A stretch of DNA of 64,000 bases from Rutidosis leptorrhynchoides (Eukaryota; Streptophyta; Magnoliopsida; Asterales; Asteraceae): NCBI RefSeq assembly GCF_046630445.1, contig NC_092337.1:357360001-357424000 (forward strand), in the 5' to 3' direction. A program made the position numbers and the translations under genes. Below the pieces are notes generated by a model. It was not told the DNA's origin and did not search any database. It was given only the letters and a program-made list of their open reading frames with translations. This document shows, piece by piece, positions 48,142-60,979 of the stretch (the stretch's first letter is position 1; each line of letters opens with the position of its first letter).

Positions 48142-51100
48142 TGTAGTGACCCGAACTTTTCCATGTTTATATATATTAATAGAGATTGATATTTACATGA
48201 TTAAATGTTTCCATCATGTTAAGCAATCAAACTTGTTAAGACTTGATTAATTGAAATATGTTTCATATAGACAATTGACCACCCAAGTTGATCGGTGATT
48301 CACGAACGTTAAAACTTGTAAAAACTATATGATGACATATATATGGATATATATATATAGTTAACATGATACTATGATAAGAAAACATATCATAAAGTAT
48401 ATTAACAATGAACTACATATGTAAAAACAAGACTACTAACTTAATGATTTTTAAACGAGACATATATGTAACGATTATCGTTGTAAAGACATTTAATGTA
48501 TATATATCATATTAAGAGATATTCATACATGATAATATCATGATAATATAATAATTTAAAATCTCATTTGATATTATAAACATTGGGTTAACAACATTTA
48601 ACAAGATCGTTAACCTAAAGGTTTCAAAACAACACTTACATGTAACGACTAACGATGACTTAACGACTCAGTTAAAATGTATATACATGTAGTGTTTTAA
48701 TATGTATTTATACACTTTTGAAAGACTTCAATACACTTATCAAAATACTTCTACTTAACAAAAAATGCTTACAATTACATCCTCGTTCAGTTTCATCAAC
48801 AATTCTACTCGTATGCACCCGTATTCGTACTCGTACAATACACAGCTTTTAGATGTATGTACTATTGGTATATACAATCCAATGATCTGCTCTTAGTAGC
48901 CCATGTGAGTCACCTAACACATGTGGGAACCATCATTTGGCAACTAGCATGAAATATCTCATAAAATTACAAAAATATGAGTAATCATTCATGACTTATT
49001 TACATGAAAACAAAATTACATATCCTTTATATCTAATCCATACACCAACGACCAAAAACTCCTACAAACACTTTCATTCTTCAATTTTCTTCATCTAATT
49101 GATCTCTCTCAAGTTCTATCTTCAAGTTCTAAGTGTTCTTCATAAATTCCAAAAGTTCTAGTTTCATAAAATCAAGAATACTTTCAAGTTTGCTAGCTCA
49201 CTTCCAATCTTGTAAGGTGATCATCCAACCTCAAGAAATCTTTGTTTCTTACAGTAGGTTATCATTCTAATACAAGGTAATAATCATATTCAAACTTTGG
49301 TTCAATTTCTATAACTATAACAATCTTATTTCAAGTGATGATCTTACTTGAACTTGTTTTCGTGTCATGATTCTGCTTCAAGAACTTCGAGCCATCCAAG
49401 GATCCATTGAAGCTAGATCCATTTTTCTATTTTCCAGTAGGTTTATCCAAGGAAATTAAGGTAGTAATGATGTTCATAACATCATTCGATTCATACATAT
49501 AAAGCTATCTTATTCGAAGGTTTAAACTCGTAATCACTAGAACATAGTTTAGTTAATTCTAAACTTGTTCGCAAACAAAAGTTAATCCTTCTAACTTGAC
49601 TTTTAAAATCAACTAAACACATGTTCTATATCTATATGATATGCTAACTTAATGATTTAAAACCTGGAAACACGAAAAACACCGTAAAACCGGATTTACG
49701 CCGTCGTAGTAACACCGCGGGCTGTTTTGGGTTAGTTAATTAAAAACTATGATAAACTTTGATTTAAAAGTTGTTATTATGAGAAAATGATTTTTATTAT
49801 GAACATGAAACTATATCCAAAAATTATGGTTAAACTCAAAGTGGAAGTATGTTTTCTAAAATGGTCATCTAGACGTCGTTCTTTCGACTGAAATGACTAC
49901 CTTTACAAAAACGACTTGTAACTTATTTTTCCGACTAGAAACCTATACTTTTTTTGTTTAGATTCATAAAATAGAGTTCAATATGAAACCATAGCAATTT
50001 GATTCACTCAAAACGGATTTAAAATGAAGAAGTTATGGGTAAAACAAGATTGGATAATTTTTCTCATTTTAGCTACGTGAAAATTGGTAACAAATCTATT
50101 CCAACCATAACTTAATCAACTTGTATTATATATTATGTAATCTTGAGATACCATAGACACGTATACAATGTTTCGACCTATCATGTCGACACATCTATAT
50201 ATATTTCGGAACAACCATAGACACTCTATATGTGAATGTTGGAGTTAGCTATACAGGGTTGAGGTTGATTCCAAAATATATATAGTTTGAGTTGTGATCA
50301 ATACTGAGATACGTATACACTGGGTCGTGGATTGATTCAAGATAATATTTATCGATTTATTTCTGTACATCTAACTGTGGACAACTAGTTGTAGGTTACT
50401 AACGAGGACAGCTGACTTAATAAACTTAAAACATCAAAATATATTAAAAGTGTTGTAAATATATTTTGAACATACTTTGATATATATGTATATATTGTTA
50501 TAGGTTCGTGAATCAACCAGTGGCCAAGTCTTACTTCCCGACGAAGTAAAAATCTGTGAAAGTGAGTTATAGTCCCACTTTTAAAATCTAATATTTTTGG
50601 GATGAGAATACATGCAGGTTTTATAAATGATTTACAAAATAGACACAAGTACGTGAAACTACATTCTATGGTTGAATTATCGAAATCGAATATGCCCCTT
50701 TTTATTAAGTCTGGTAATCTAAGAATTAGGGAACAGACACCCTAATTGACGCGAATCCTAAAGATAGATCTATTGGGCCTAACAAACCCCATCCAAAGTA
50801 CCGGATGCTTTAGTACTTCGAAATTTATATCATATCCGAAGGGTGTCCCGGAATGATGGGGATATTCTTATATATGCATCTTGTTATTGTCGGTTACCAG
50901 GTGTTCACCATATGAATGATTTTTATCTCTATGTATGGGATGTGTATTGAAATATGAAATCTTGTGGTCTATTGTTACGATTTGATATATATAGGTTAAA
51001 CCTATAACTCACCAACATTTTTGTTGATGTTTTAAGCATGTTTATTCTCAGGTGATTATTAAGAGCTTCCGCTGTCGCATACTTAAATAAGGACAAGATT

Positions 51101-51394
51101 TGGAGTCCATGCTTGTATGATATTGTGTAAAAACTGCATTCAAGAAACTTATTTTGTTGTAACATATTTGTATTGTAAACCATTATGTAATGGTCGTGTG
51201 TAAACAGGATATTTTAGATTATCATTATTTGATAATCTACGTAAAGCTTTTTAAACCTTTATTGATGAAATAAAGGTTATGGTTTGTTTAAAAATGAATG
51301 CAGTCTTTGAAAAACGTCTCATATAGAGGTCAAAACCTCGCAACGAAATCAATTAATATGGAACGTTTTTAATCAATAAGAACGGGACATTTCA
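48142..51394 (+). repeat. Element B 3' LTR (3253 bp)
   Basis: Same length as the 5' LTR and apparently identical; followed by the TSD TATAT. Confidence 0.96.
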
Positions 51395-52322
51395 TATATA
51401 TTTATAACGTTTGTTTAAAAATGAAAACATATTGATATATTATATATGGATAGGTTCGTGATATCAACCGGAAGACCGAGTCAAATTATATATATCATCA
51501 AGACAAGAGTGAGTATATAGTCCCACTTTTAAACTCTAAATATTTCGGGATGAGAATACATGTATTTTATGTTTTACGATATGGACACAAGTAACTGAAA
51601 AATATATTCTACGTTGAGTTGTACCACTGGCATACTTCCCTGTAGCTTGGTAACTAATATTTACAGCGGTATTGTAAACGCGAATCCTGTTGATAGATCT
51701 ATCGGGCCTGACAACCCCAACCGGACTGGACGACCAGTATTCAACGGTTGCACAGTACTTCGTTTTGTGACTACACTTGGTACGGTGTAGTAAGATTTCA
51801 TATTAAAGGGAATATGCGACGTGAAAATGTTAAGTATGGTTACCAAGTGCTCAACCACTTAGAATACTTTTATTAAACTGTTTATATACGAAATCTTGTG
51901 GTCTATATATATATTGCTGCCGGCATTAAACCTATATCTCACCAACTTTATGTTGACCTTTTAAAACATGTCTATTCTCAGGTGATTTCTAAAGCTTCCG
52001 CTGCATCATGTTGGATCTAACCAGGATCTTGCGTACGCATGTTTGTGTCAAAAATAAAACTGCATATCCGAGATGTTGTATTGTAAAATATGCTAGAAAC
52101 CGTGTTGTTGTCATCATTTGTAAAGTTTGTAAGTCGAAGATTATCGCTAAACGTTAATCTTCTTTTTATTGTCTTAAGCTTGTAACAAAAATAATGGTTG
52201 TGGTTTGTAATGTATAATATATGCAGTTTTTCTTTTAAAAATGTCTCATATAGAGGTCAATACCTCGCAATGAAATCATACGTTATCTAACGCGTTCTTA
52301 TGGTTAAGGACGGGTTATGACA
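51395..52322 (+). repeat. Element A 3' LTR, right part
   Basis: Continues A's 3' LTR after B; matches 30119-31046 and ends TTATGACA, followed by A's TSD ATTAT. Confidence 0.95.
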
Positions 52323-52734
52323 ATTATTCGTTTGACTTAAAGTCGGGAAGAGAAAACAAATGTATGAGCTGTAAAAAAAATAAAAAAACGAAGAGGGTGG
52401 ATTTATAGTAAAATATCCGACAGAGTAATCAAAACAGGTGATCGCATTTAAAGCGGACCCTAATTTCCTTAATTATCGAAGAATCAAATCTTATTACGAA
52501 GATTTTCTCTAAATCCCTTGAATTCTGGAAATCAATTGAGACTACGTCAGTGATTAAGACAAACCTTCATTCTTTTGTGATAACTTCACTTGAACGCTTC
52601 GAATAAACGAATTATTTTATCCATGTTGATAAAATTCTATTTAACAACTCATATTTGTCATGAAAACATTCTTATTGTCAGCCATGACCATTCCAATCAA
52701 ATTTCGGGACGAAAATTCTTTAACGGGTAGGTAC
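52323..52734 (+). other. 3' internal end of element C with hairpin and polypurine tract
   Basis: About 400 non-coding bp. Near the end, an imperfect version of the 3' hairpin (52699-52717) is followed by AACGGGTAGGTAC (52722-52734), which abuts the 3' LTR. No pol remnant is visible before it. Confidence 0.75.
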
Positions 52735-53715
52735 TGTGATGACCCGGAAATTTCCGACCAAATTTAAACTTGATCTTTAAATGATTTTGACACGGTAAGC
52801 AAAGTCTGTAATGTTGAGTCTCAAGGTTTTTTTGAACTGTTCTCATGAAATCATTTGACCTTTGACAAATTTCGACGATTCACGAACAATTGGGTGTAAA
52901 TAAATATGTAAACATATATGTATAACTAAATTCTATACACAAGTAATATTATTAATAAATATTAAAGATTCAATAAATTATATAATTTGTAGATATGATA
53001 TAATAAATGGAAATATATTAAACTTAATTAACAAGTTTGAATATAATTGTTATATTATTATCATCACTAGTAGTATTATTATTAATATTATTAATAAACT
53101 GTTATTATTATTATTATATATTGTAATGTATAAATATAAATATAAGAACACATAATAATTTGAAATCATAATAATATAATTTCATCAGTAGAATTAAAAA
53201 TGTAAAATATTACAAGATAAGAAAGTTATTATTAAAAATAAATCTAGGAATAGATATATATGATTTCTGTAATGATTATTATTATATGGATATTGGAAAA
53301 TATATATATAAATTATAAATACTATATGTTTAAATTTATTTCTATGATGAGAGGATATTATAATAAATATATATATACAATACTTACATATATATAAGAC
53401 AATTACATTTTCATAATTAATATGCATACACGTATTATATAAAGTATTTATAATAAATATACAACACATATTATCATATAATATATAGTGTATAATTTTA
53501 ATATATAATCTTAACATATTAAGTGTAATTACAAATAAAAAAAAGATATATAATACTAATATTATTAGTACTTTCATTAAGATTATCAGCGATAATATTA
53601 ACATTAAAAAGTCAGTATTAGTTATATTATTGAAAGATAATACATTTAAGTTGTTTATATTATCATGGGTCATGAATAATATTAATATCATTATTATTAG
53701 TATTGTTATTAGTGA

Positions 53716-53746
<31 letters not shown>

Positions 53747-54014
53747 AATATTAACATTTTTATAATTAGTATTATTGATATTAATAATGTTATTGTTATA
53801 TATTTTATAGTAACTATTATAATCATCATTAGTAATAATATTAATATTACCATTATTAAAAACTTGTATTATTATTAATAAGTGTATTATTATTATATGT
53901 ATATTTATTAATAAGGTTAATTATAAAAAAATATATATATAAATACGGATAAAATAACAGATTTATGAAAGTATATATATATAGATTATAATTAAATAAT
54001 TATACATACATCAA

Positions 54015-54018
<4 letters not shown>

Positions 54019-54087
<69 letters not shown>
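54019..54087. repeat. (AT)n microsatellite
   Basis: About 34 AT units; short AT words only at the equivalent spot of the 5' LTR. Confidence 0.96.
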
Positions 54088-54088
<1 letters not shown>

Positions 54089-55045
54089 GTATACATAAAT
54101 ACAGATGTATAAACACATATATATACAGTTACAATTACATATATATATTTTTATAAATATATAAATACGATTTAATACAAGTATATATGTAAAAATTACG
54201 TATTCTGTTTTCAATCGCTTTCCAACTGTATCTCAATTTGTTTTAGGTCTATCATCTGGTACAAAATCGATTCCAAATGTTTCAATAACAAACAAAAGCA
54301 GTGAAAGTCAATTAATTTTTTTATTTTATAAACTCTGATAAAATATTTTGGTGTCGAGTAAATTAAACTACAAAACAAGCGTTAATTGAGTCACATTGGT
54401 TGTAATTATGTCTATTAACATCCATATAATACTCTGCAAATACAATTCGAGTAAAAACAACAAAATCAAAAATCAAATTCGAAGAACACAGCACGAGTGC
54501 TCTGTTCTTGTTTATTTTCTCAATACCTCGAATTCGAATGCTATTTTAAAATCCTTTAATGCTGTATTGTTAGAAATATTTCGTTTAAACTAACTGCAAA
54601 TTTTCAAAGTCCAATTTTTCATATCAATTCCTAATTTTGAGGTCAAACTTTAAATGTCAAAAAGTCAATAATTATGTTCATCAAGAAATTCAAAAGCTAT
54701 GGGTTGTTTCTGGATCAATTAATGATTCAGAAATTTTATAGGAGTAAATTGAAACCTTTTTCATGTTGCAAGTATAGTCTAAAACTTCATAGATTTTCAA
54801 AAGTGATTTTTAGTTCAAAAACGTGTTCTTCATTCACTGCAGTTATATTTTTTTTATTTTAATCTGTTTTAATTAATTCAAACAATTAGAATGGATTGTT
54901 TATGTTTTGTTTAAATATCCTAAAACCAATTTTTAAATTCATGTTTGATTAATGGAAATTCCAGTCGATGAATTAAGAAGGAGGAGGAGATTAGAAACAG
55001 AATAATACGGTTTATCTTTATTTGAACCTGGTAATAATCAGAAAG

Positions 55046-55126
55046 GCAGAAGTGGTGGAGTGGTGTTGTGTGTTTCGGGTTAGTGGGTGGTCACGGGTTC
55101 GAGCCCGTGCTGGGACGATTTTTTTT
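55046..55126 (+). promoter_or_regulatory. tRNA-like Pol III type-2 promoter in C's 3' LTR
   Basis: A-box-like TGGTGGAGTGG (55053-55063), B-box-like GGTTCGAGCCC (55096-55106) and T8 (55119-55126) are all preserved as in the 5' LTR copy, although neighbouring bases differ. Confidence 0.6.
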
Positions 55127-55430
55127 AAACAGCCTATTTATTAAGGTAGTTATTTAATTATTCATTATTATTATCATTATATTTATTATTATGATTATTA
55201 TATTATTATTATTGTTATTATTATTATTATTAATGATTGTTACTAATACAAGTATTATTGTTATTATTATTATTATTATTACTAAAATATGTATTAGTAA
55301 CCATTTATTATCTATCATAATTAAAATTACAAATATGATTATTAATTATTGTTATTGTTATGTTAATATTAATATTATGATTGTTATTATTATTATCATT
55401 TTAGTTATTATTATGTAATATCACTAAGTA

Positions 55431-55461
<31 letters not shown>

Positions 55462-55496
55462 CATGGATATAAGTATGATTATCATTATTATTATGA

Positions 55497-55501
55497 ATAT
55501 G

Positions 55502-55576
<75 letters not shown>

Positions 55577-55577
55577 G
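55497..55577. repeat. (ATT)n microsatellite
   Basis: A pure trinucleotide run of about 25 units, strongly expanded relative to the 5' LTR copy near 22937-22972. Confidence 0.95.
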
Positions 55578-55980
55578 TTATTACGAAAATAACACAAACT
55601 ATTATTATTATCATTAATATTAGTATTAATATCTTTTTATAAATAATAGAAGTGTTAATATTGACAAAAGTAATATTATTATCACGAATATTATTATTAT
55701 GTAAATACTAAAATCTGTATCATGACTATCATTAATAGAAAAATCAATATTGTTACAAGTATTATTATTTATGTCACTATTATTATTAATACTATGATTC
55801 TTATTATAATTATTATTATAAGTAATGTTATTATTAATATTATCATTATAATCAAATACAACTTTTAATTACTATATTATTAAGTATATAAAAATATACT
55901 CATAAGTAATATTACATATAAGTATGAATATATTATATTAACAATTTTTATATAAATATTCTTACAAAACAAATTAGGTA

Positions 55981-56114
<134 letters not shown>

Positions 56115-57390
56115 CATTTTCAAATATATATATTTAAATTAAATAAATAATATATAAAGTTATAATATATGAAATTGTTCGATTATGATTATATGTATTA
56201 ATGAATACACAAATGATATAGGTTCGTGAATCCAAGGCCAACCCTGCATTGTTCAGTTGTTCAATGTCGTCACATGTATTTTTACTACAAAATACAGTAT
56301 TGTGAGTTTCATTTGATTCCCTTTTACTCTTTACATTTTTGGGACTGAGAATAGATGCGCTGATTTTATAACTGCTTTATTAAATGCTTTTGAAATATAT
56401 TTTGAACTGAGAATACATGAAATGCTTTTATAAATGTTTGACGAGATAGACACAAGCAAAACATTCCTCGAATGAATTATTATGCAGATAGAAGTTCTGT
56501 GGATTATTATTGAATTAGTTGGACGTGATAATTGCCACTAATTGTTGTGAATATTTCCCCTAATTATTATTGCTTGGTAACCTAAGAATTAGAAATGGGT
56601 ATGGCCCTAATTCACGCGAATCCTAAAGGTAGCTACCGGGTTTAACACCCCCACCCGGAATGTTCACTAGACGGAAGAGCTAGTGGGCGTGGTGTTTAGT
56701 ACTTCGAAGTTTATATATATTATACAGACGAGATGTTTTGTTTTGGGAATATTATTGATGCGCATTATATGTTAAGGTCGGTTACCAAGCCAAGCTATGA
56801 AATCAAAGTGAATGTTATGTATCGAGAGAATGATTTTTATACACAGGTTATGTGTATTAGTTTTGTGCACGAGATATGTGTACGGTTATTAAAAATCACG
56901 AGGCAACCTACGGGGGAGAAAAGGATACGAACCTACTCTGCTAAGCATTATGATAAATGGTTTTGTACACGAGATAGGTGTACTGTATTTAAATCTTGTG
57001 GTCTATCAAAATGATGAATTTTATTGCTTATGATAAACCTATGAACTCACCAACCGTTTGGTTGACACTTGAAAACATGTTTATTCTCAGGTATGAAAGA
57101 AATCTTCCACTGTGCATTTGCTCATTTTAAAGATATTACTTGGAGTCATTCATGGCATATTTCAAAAGACGTTGCATTCAAGTCGTTGAGTTCATCAAGA
57201 ATATTATTAAGTCATTTATAGTTGGATACATTATGAAATGGTATGCATGCCGTCAACTTTCGGTGTAAAGAAAGTTTGTCTTTTAAAAACGAATGCAATG
57301 TTTGTAAAATGTATCACATAGAGGTCAAATACCTCGCGATGTAATCAACTATTGTGAATCGTTTATAATGTATATGAACGGGTCCTTTCA

Positions 57391-58222
57391 TGCTAAAAGA
57401 TCAATTTCGTAATTTGTATCACTTGGAAATGAACAAAGAATGTTCTCTTGCGGATAGATTGGATACTGGATTTTGGTCTTGGTCATGGAGGAGTTCTAAT
57501 ATTGGCGATAGAAACAACGCGATTCTTAATGAAATGGTGGGGTTGATCGGCCAAATACACCTGACCAATAATTGTGACTCTTGTAAGTGGAGGCTGGTGA
57601 TGACATCAAGTATTTTGTTGGTGCGAATAGGATGTGCATGGATGATATTCGGTTACCAGCAGCTGACTTTTATACGAGATGGAATAAGTGTCTCCCTCGG
57701 AAGATTAATGTTCATTAATGGAGGATTGCCATGGATAGATTGCCTACTCGTATAAACCTATCGAGAAGGTGCGTAGAGATCGAGCATATTGGTTGCCTTT
57801 CATGTAATTTTAGTGTAGAGACTATCAACCACGTTCTGTTTGAGTGTCAAATGACAATTGATCTTTGGAGAAGAATTCGTCTATGGGTGGATATCGCGTT
57901 GCCGATGTTCAAAGAGTGGTCAGAATGGTTTGATGATTGGCGTGAAAGTATTGAAGTGAAGGATAAGCTATACACGATAGGTGCAGTAGTGGTTTGGTAT
58001 TTATGGAGATACAAGAACAGTGTGTTATTTCAGACTAGGATGAAGAAAAGTCTACTTTATGATTCTATCTGTTTTACATCTTTTTGTTGGTATAGTAGTA
58101 GAGGCAAAAATAATGTAAATTGGAACTCGTGGCTTGCAAATCCATTGTAAAGTTTGGCCTTTTCCTAACTCCTTGCTAGGAGGGTATGTTTTAATAATAT
58201 TTGAGTTGTTCCAACAAAAAAA
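57391..58222 (+). pseudogene. LINE C-terminal zinc-binding domain and 3' end
   Basis: This continues the LINE after element C. The frame 57390-57755 carries the post-RT region (around LKDQFRNLYHLE, then DRNNAIL) and shifts near 57735. The frame 57731-58150 carries the zinc-binding domain typical of plant LINE RTs: a Cys/His series in CVEIEHIGCLSCNFSVETINHVLFEC, then LWRRI and a Trp-rich tail. A short 3' UTR ends in an A-run at 58216-58222. Confidence 0.88.
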
Positions 58223-59169
58223 TGGAAAAGTTCAATCTTTACGGTAACATTTTGAAAGCCTAAAGCTTTCATTCCCTAATAACTTATCTTTCGATAGTTT
58301 CAGTAACTAATTATTTAAGCAGTCGGATGCTTAAAACACAATGCCATAAAACATGATTAAGATTTTTAATGTTTTTATTTTAATTACAGACTTCATTAGC
58401 AGAAAAACAAACATAAGTATTAAATAGATTTGTTTTTTTTCTTCAAAAACCCGTTAAAAGTAGGCTCTAGAAAGGCACACTACATTGCAAAACCCACAAT
58501 CAGTGACAGTAGCATACGAACCAAAGAAAAATAGCGTAAACACAATAAATAAAATGGAAAAATGCAGTAAAAGATTCTTTAATTACTGTAAAGTAGTAGA
58601 AAGCTTAAAATCGATATAACCTCCATTAACAACCTACAAACAATCACGTTGTAAGTTAATTATCCCCATCTCTCTTTAGAAGAAACAAAGTAAAAGAAAT
58701 TAAAAGGATACACAGATGTCTAAGCAGATAAAAAATTCATTATGAACGGAGTAGTTAACAAAAACCTGAGATAACAATTTCTTCTGCAGGGCATAAAGAA
58801 CCGATTCAATGATTGACGTTGTAAATAATTTTGATTCCATACAACCCATGCCATTGTCTATCGACTCGTCAATATGATAACTTAAATAGGCCGTTCTAAA
58901 CATTTGATTGTATGCACGAATGTTCTCCATGACGTGTCCACCATCTAACAAATCCTTTATCAAAGGAGGGGGCTATTTTTCAATTGATTGCATTATTAAA
59001 GAAAATGGATGAAAATGAATACATAAAACAAAAGTCAGTTTGATTGTTTAACCATCTATGAACAAATATCTTTTTAATTATTAAAGTATGCTTTAATAAT
59101 TAATGTGTGATTTCCAAACTGTCATTTCCATTCATATGAATAATGTATATATATACAAATTACAATGGG
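58223..59169. other. Unassigned sequence containing a Helitron-like scrap
   Basis: AT-rich sequence between the LINE tail and the copia relic. Apart from the fragment at 58820-58969, I recognise nothing here. Confidence 0.4.
58820..58969 (-). pseudogene. Fragment resembling the Helitron helicase-like N-terminal domain
   Basis: On the minus strand, about 48 codons containing KDLLDGGHVMENIRAYNQMF and, after a short gap, HIDESIDNG. This pattern resembles the helitron-like N-terminal (Helitron_like_N / Rep-helicase) region of plant Helitron proteins. The sequence diverges after that and no Rep HUH motif or helicase domain is present. It is a small captured or decayed piece; family assignment is from memory of the motif. 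Confidence 0.5.
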
Positions 59170-59732
59170 CTTTTAGGGTAAAGATAAACATGGGCTAGCC
59201 CATTGCATACAAATATATACAACACATAAGTACAGACTATACGCCCCCGCAGTTGGAACGGGAGATGATGAGCGGACGTTTAAAGTGGATCGAAAATCTG
59301 TAAATAGACGAGTAGGCAGTCCCTTAGTAAAGATGTCAGCATACTGAGATGTAGTCGGGACATGAAGTACTCGAATTACTCCTGTGGCAACCTGATCACG
59401 CACAAAATGTTAGTGGATAGGTAAACGGCACTCAGGTTATCACAATAAACTAAGGTAGCACTGGATAATGGTGAGTGTAGCATGCGAAGTAAGTTATGTA
59501 TCCAACATGTTTCTGCAACAACATTAGCAACTGCTCGATATTCAGCTTCTGTACTAGAGCGAGAGGCGGTAGCCTGTCTTTTAGATGACTGTGATAGAAG
59601 ATTATCCCCTAAGTATACATAGTATCCTGGAGTAGAGTTTCGAGAGTCGGGACATCCTCCCATGACGACATCTGAGTAAGAAATGAGCTTAGTAGTGGAT
59701 GATAGAAAGATCTGCAGCCCATGATCAATAGT
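59170..59732 (-). pseudogene. pol: Copia RNase H 3' fragment, cut by element D
   Basis: Minus strand, from 59732 leftward: a copia RNase H-like region with the active-site Asp in SYSDVV, GGCPDSRNSTPGYYVYLGDN, the block STEAEYRAVANVVAETCWI and YCDNLSAVYLSTN. A deletion near 59405 removes the conserved stretch that normally follows and shifts the frame. The rest reads VRDQVATGVIRVLHVP and ADIFTKGLPTRLF. After the stop, a purine tract (about 59250-59241, minus) precedes TGTACTTATG, the likely start of its 3' LTR at 59234. The left end of that LTR could not be fixed. Element D is inserted at 59732/59733, so the upstream part lies beyond D, outside the window. Confidence 0.82.
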
Positions 59733-60942
59733 TGTAGCGACCCGACAAAATCGTCATTGACGGCGCCGTCTACTTAGGTCCCGTTACGTGGTCATAAGTC
59801 TTTAAAACAACGTTTGACCAAAAGATATGTCGCATTCATTTCAAATGTAAAGATTGTTCAAAGTTTACGAGAATAGTTCCACCACAAGTTACGTTACAAA
59901 GTTATAAGTACAAATGAAACTTATGCGACACAATTTAAAAGTAGCCAAAAGACGCTCCGTGTATGCATATATATACTCGACATCCAATGCAAGTATCAAA
60001 ATAATGAGCGGAAGCATGTAACACATATCGTTCAAAGACCTGAGAAAAACATAGAAATCTGTCAACGAAAACGTTGGTGAAATCATAGGTTTAAGTAAGT
60101 AAGTACAAGTGAACCACAAGATTTGCATCAATGAAATAATAGTAATACATTCCAAAAGTTTGTTTCACGAGCACCCAATTATCAATGCTTAACATTTCTC
60201 CCATTGAACCCCATCACTTAGTGCTAGAACATACACTATTTCTCGAAAATATATTTCATTCGTAAACGGTAGCGAACCGTTTGAATGAGGGTTTGTCAAA
60301 CCCATATGGATCCATACAACATAAGTTCTAGCTTACACCCGGCAAGTGTAACTAATGATAATCGAATTGAGGATTTCGTTCTAAACTCGTATGTAGAATG
60401 TTTGTTTTCCTGTACTTGTGTTCACTTAGTAAAGAAATGTTTATGTTTTCTCATCCCAAATGTAAGTTCAAAAAGAGTAAAAGTGGGACTATGATCTCAC
60501 CTTGAGTGCACGAGTAGTAAAGTACTTCAACAAGTAAACGTGTGTAAAGGACAATGCTAGTCTTGACCCAAACGAGATGAAGTTGGTACCAAAATGAAGA
60601 GGATGAAGAGAGGATCACGAATATGTAATTTATTTTGTTGTAAGCCTCCTAGATCGAATTTAGATGATGATTGAATGAATTTGGAAATTGGGTGTGTTCT
60701 TGCTAGAGAGAAAGAGAGAGAGAGAGAGAGAGATGGTTGAATGGTGGTGATTGGGGTGGACTAGGTGACCTAGTCAACTAGTTTGCCCCGTGTCAATTTT
60801 AGTCCCTCGAGTTTGTAGTCGGGTGCGGAAAATACCTAAACGGAATATTTTAAAACGCGTATTAACGGGAGATGTTATAAACATATAATGGAGTTTAAAT
60901 TAGTATAACAGAAAAGAAAACGGAAAAAGGCGGGATGTTACA
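59733..60942 (-). repeat. Element D 3' LTR (1210 bp)
   Basis: Minus strand TGTAACATCCC...GGGTCGCTACA. It carries versions of the shared LTR blocks (TCTCAGGT, minus strand near 60045; CTTCCGCT near 60015). A (GA)n run lies at 60705-60732. Confidence 0.85.
60705..60732. repeat. (GA)n microsatellite
   Basis: About 14 GA units with one interruption, inside the LTR of D. Confidence 0.9.
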
Positions 60943-60979
60943 TTACCTACTCCTTAAAAGAAATTTCGTCCCGAAATTT
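60943..60979 (-). promoter_or_regulatory. 3' hairpin and polypurine tract of element D
   Basis: On the minus strand AAATTTCGGGACGAAATTT (60979-60961) is followed by AAGGAGTAGGTAATG abutting the LTR. The hairpin overlaps the end of the gag-pol stop codon, as in B. Confidence 0.8.

Larger units (their letters stand above)
38376..51394 (+). mobile_element. Element B: complete, very young chromovirus carrying an F-box gene
   Basis: LTRs 38376-41628 and 48142-51394 are each 3253 bp at a constant 9766-bp offset; I saw no differences in the stretches compared. The TSD TATAT is perfect (38371-38375 and 51395-51399). Internal order: primer site, acidic ORF0, F-box gene, PPT-like hairpin, intact gag-pol with chromodomain, 3' hairpin, polypurine tract. 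It sits in A's 3' LTR and is the newest layer of the nest. Everything known to be needed for autonomous movement appears intact. Confidence 0.96.
28284..52322 (+). mobile_element. Element A: complete chromovirus (Tekay/Del-like), interrupted by element B
   Basis: The LTRs are 28284-31046 and 36536-52322 (the latter split by B). Each is 2763 bp after removing B and one TSD copy. The TSD ATTAT is perfect (28279-28283 and 52323-52327). A's own length is about 11.0 kb. Comparing the LTRs I saw two differences (29422 C / 37674 T; 30330 G / 51606 A) and no indels, so the insertion is recent. Gag-pol is intact, so A was probably autonomous until B hit its 3' LTR. Confidence 0.95.
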
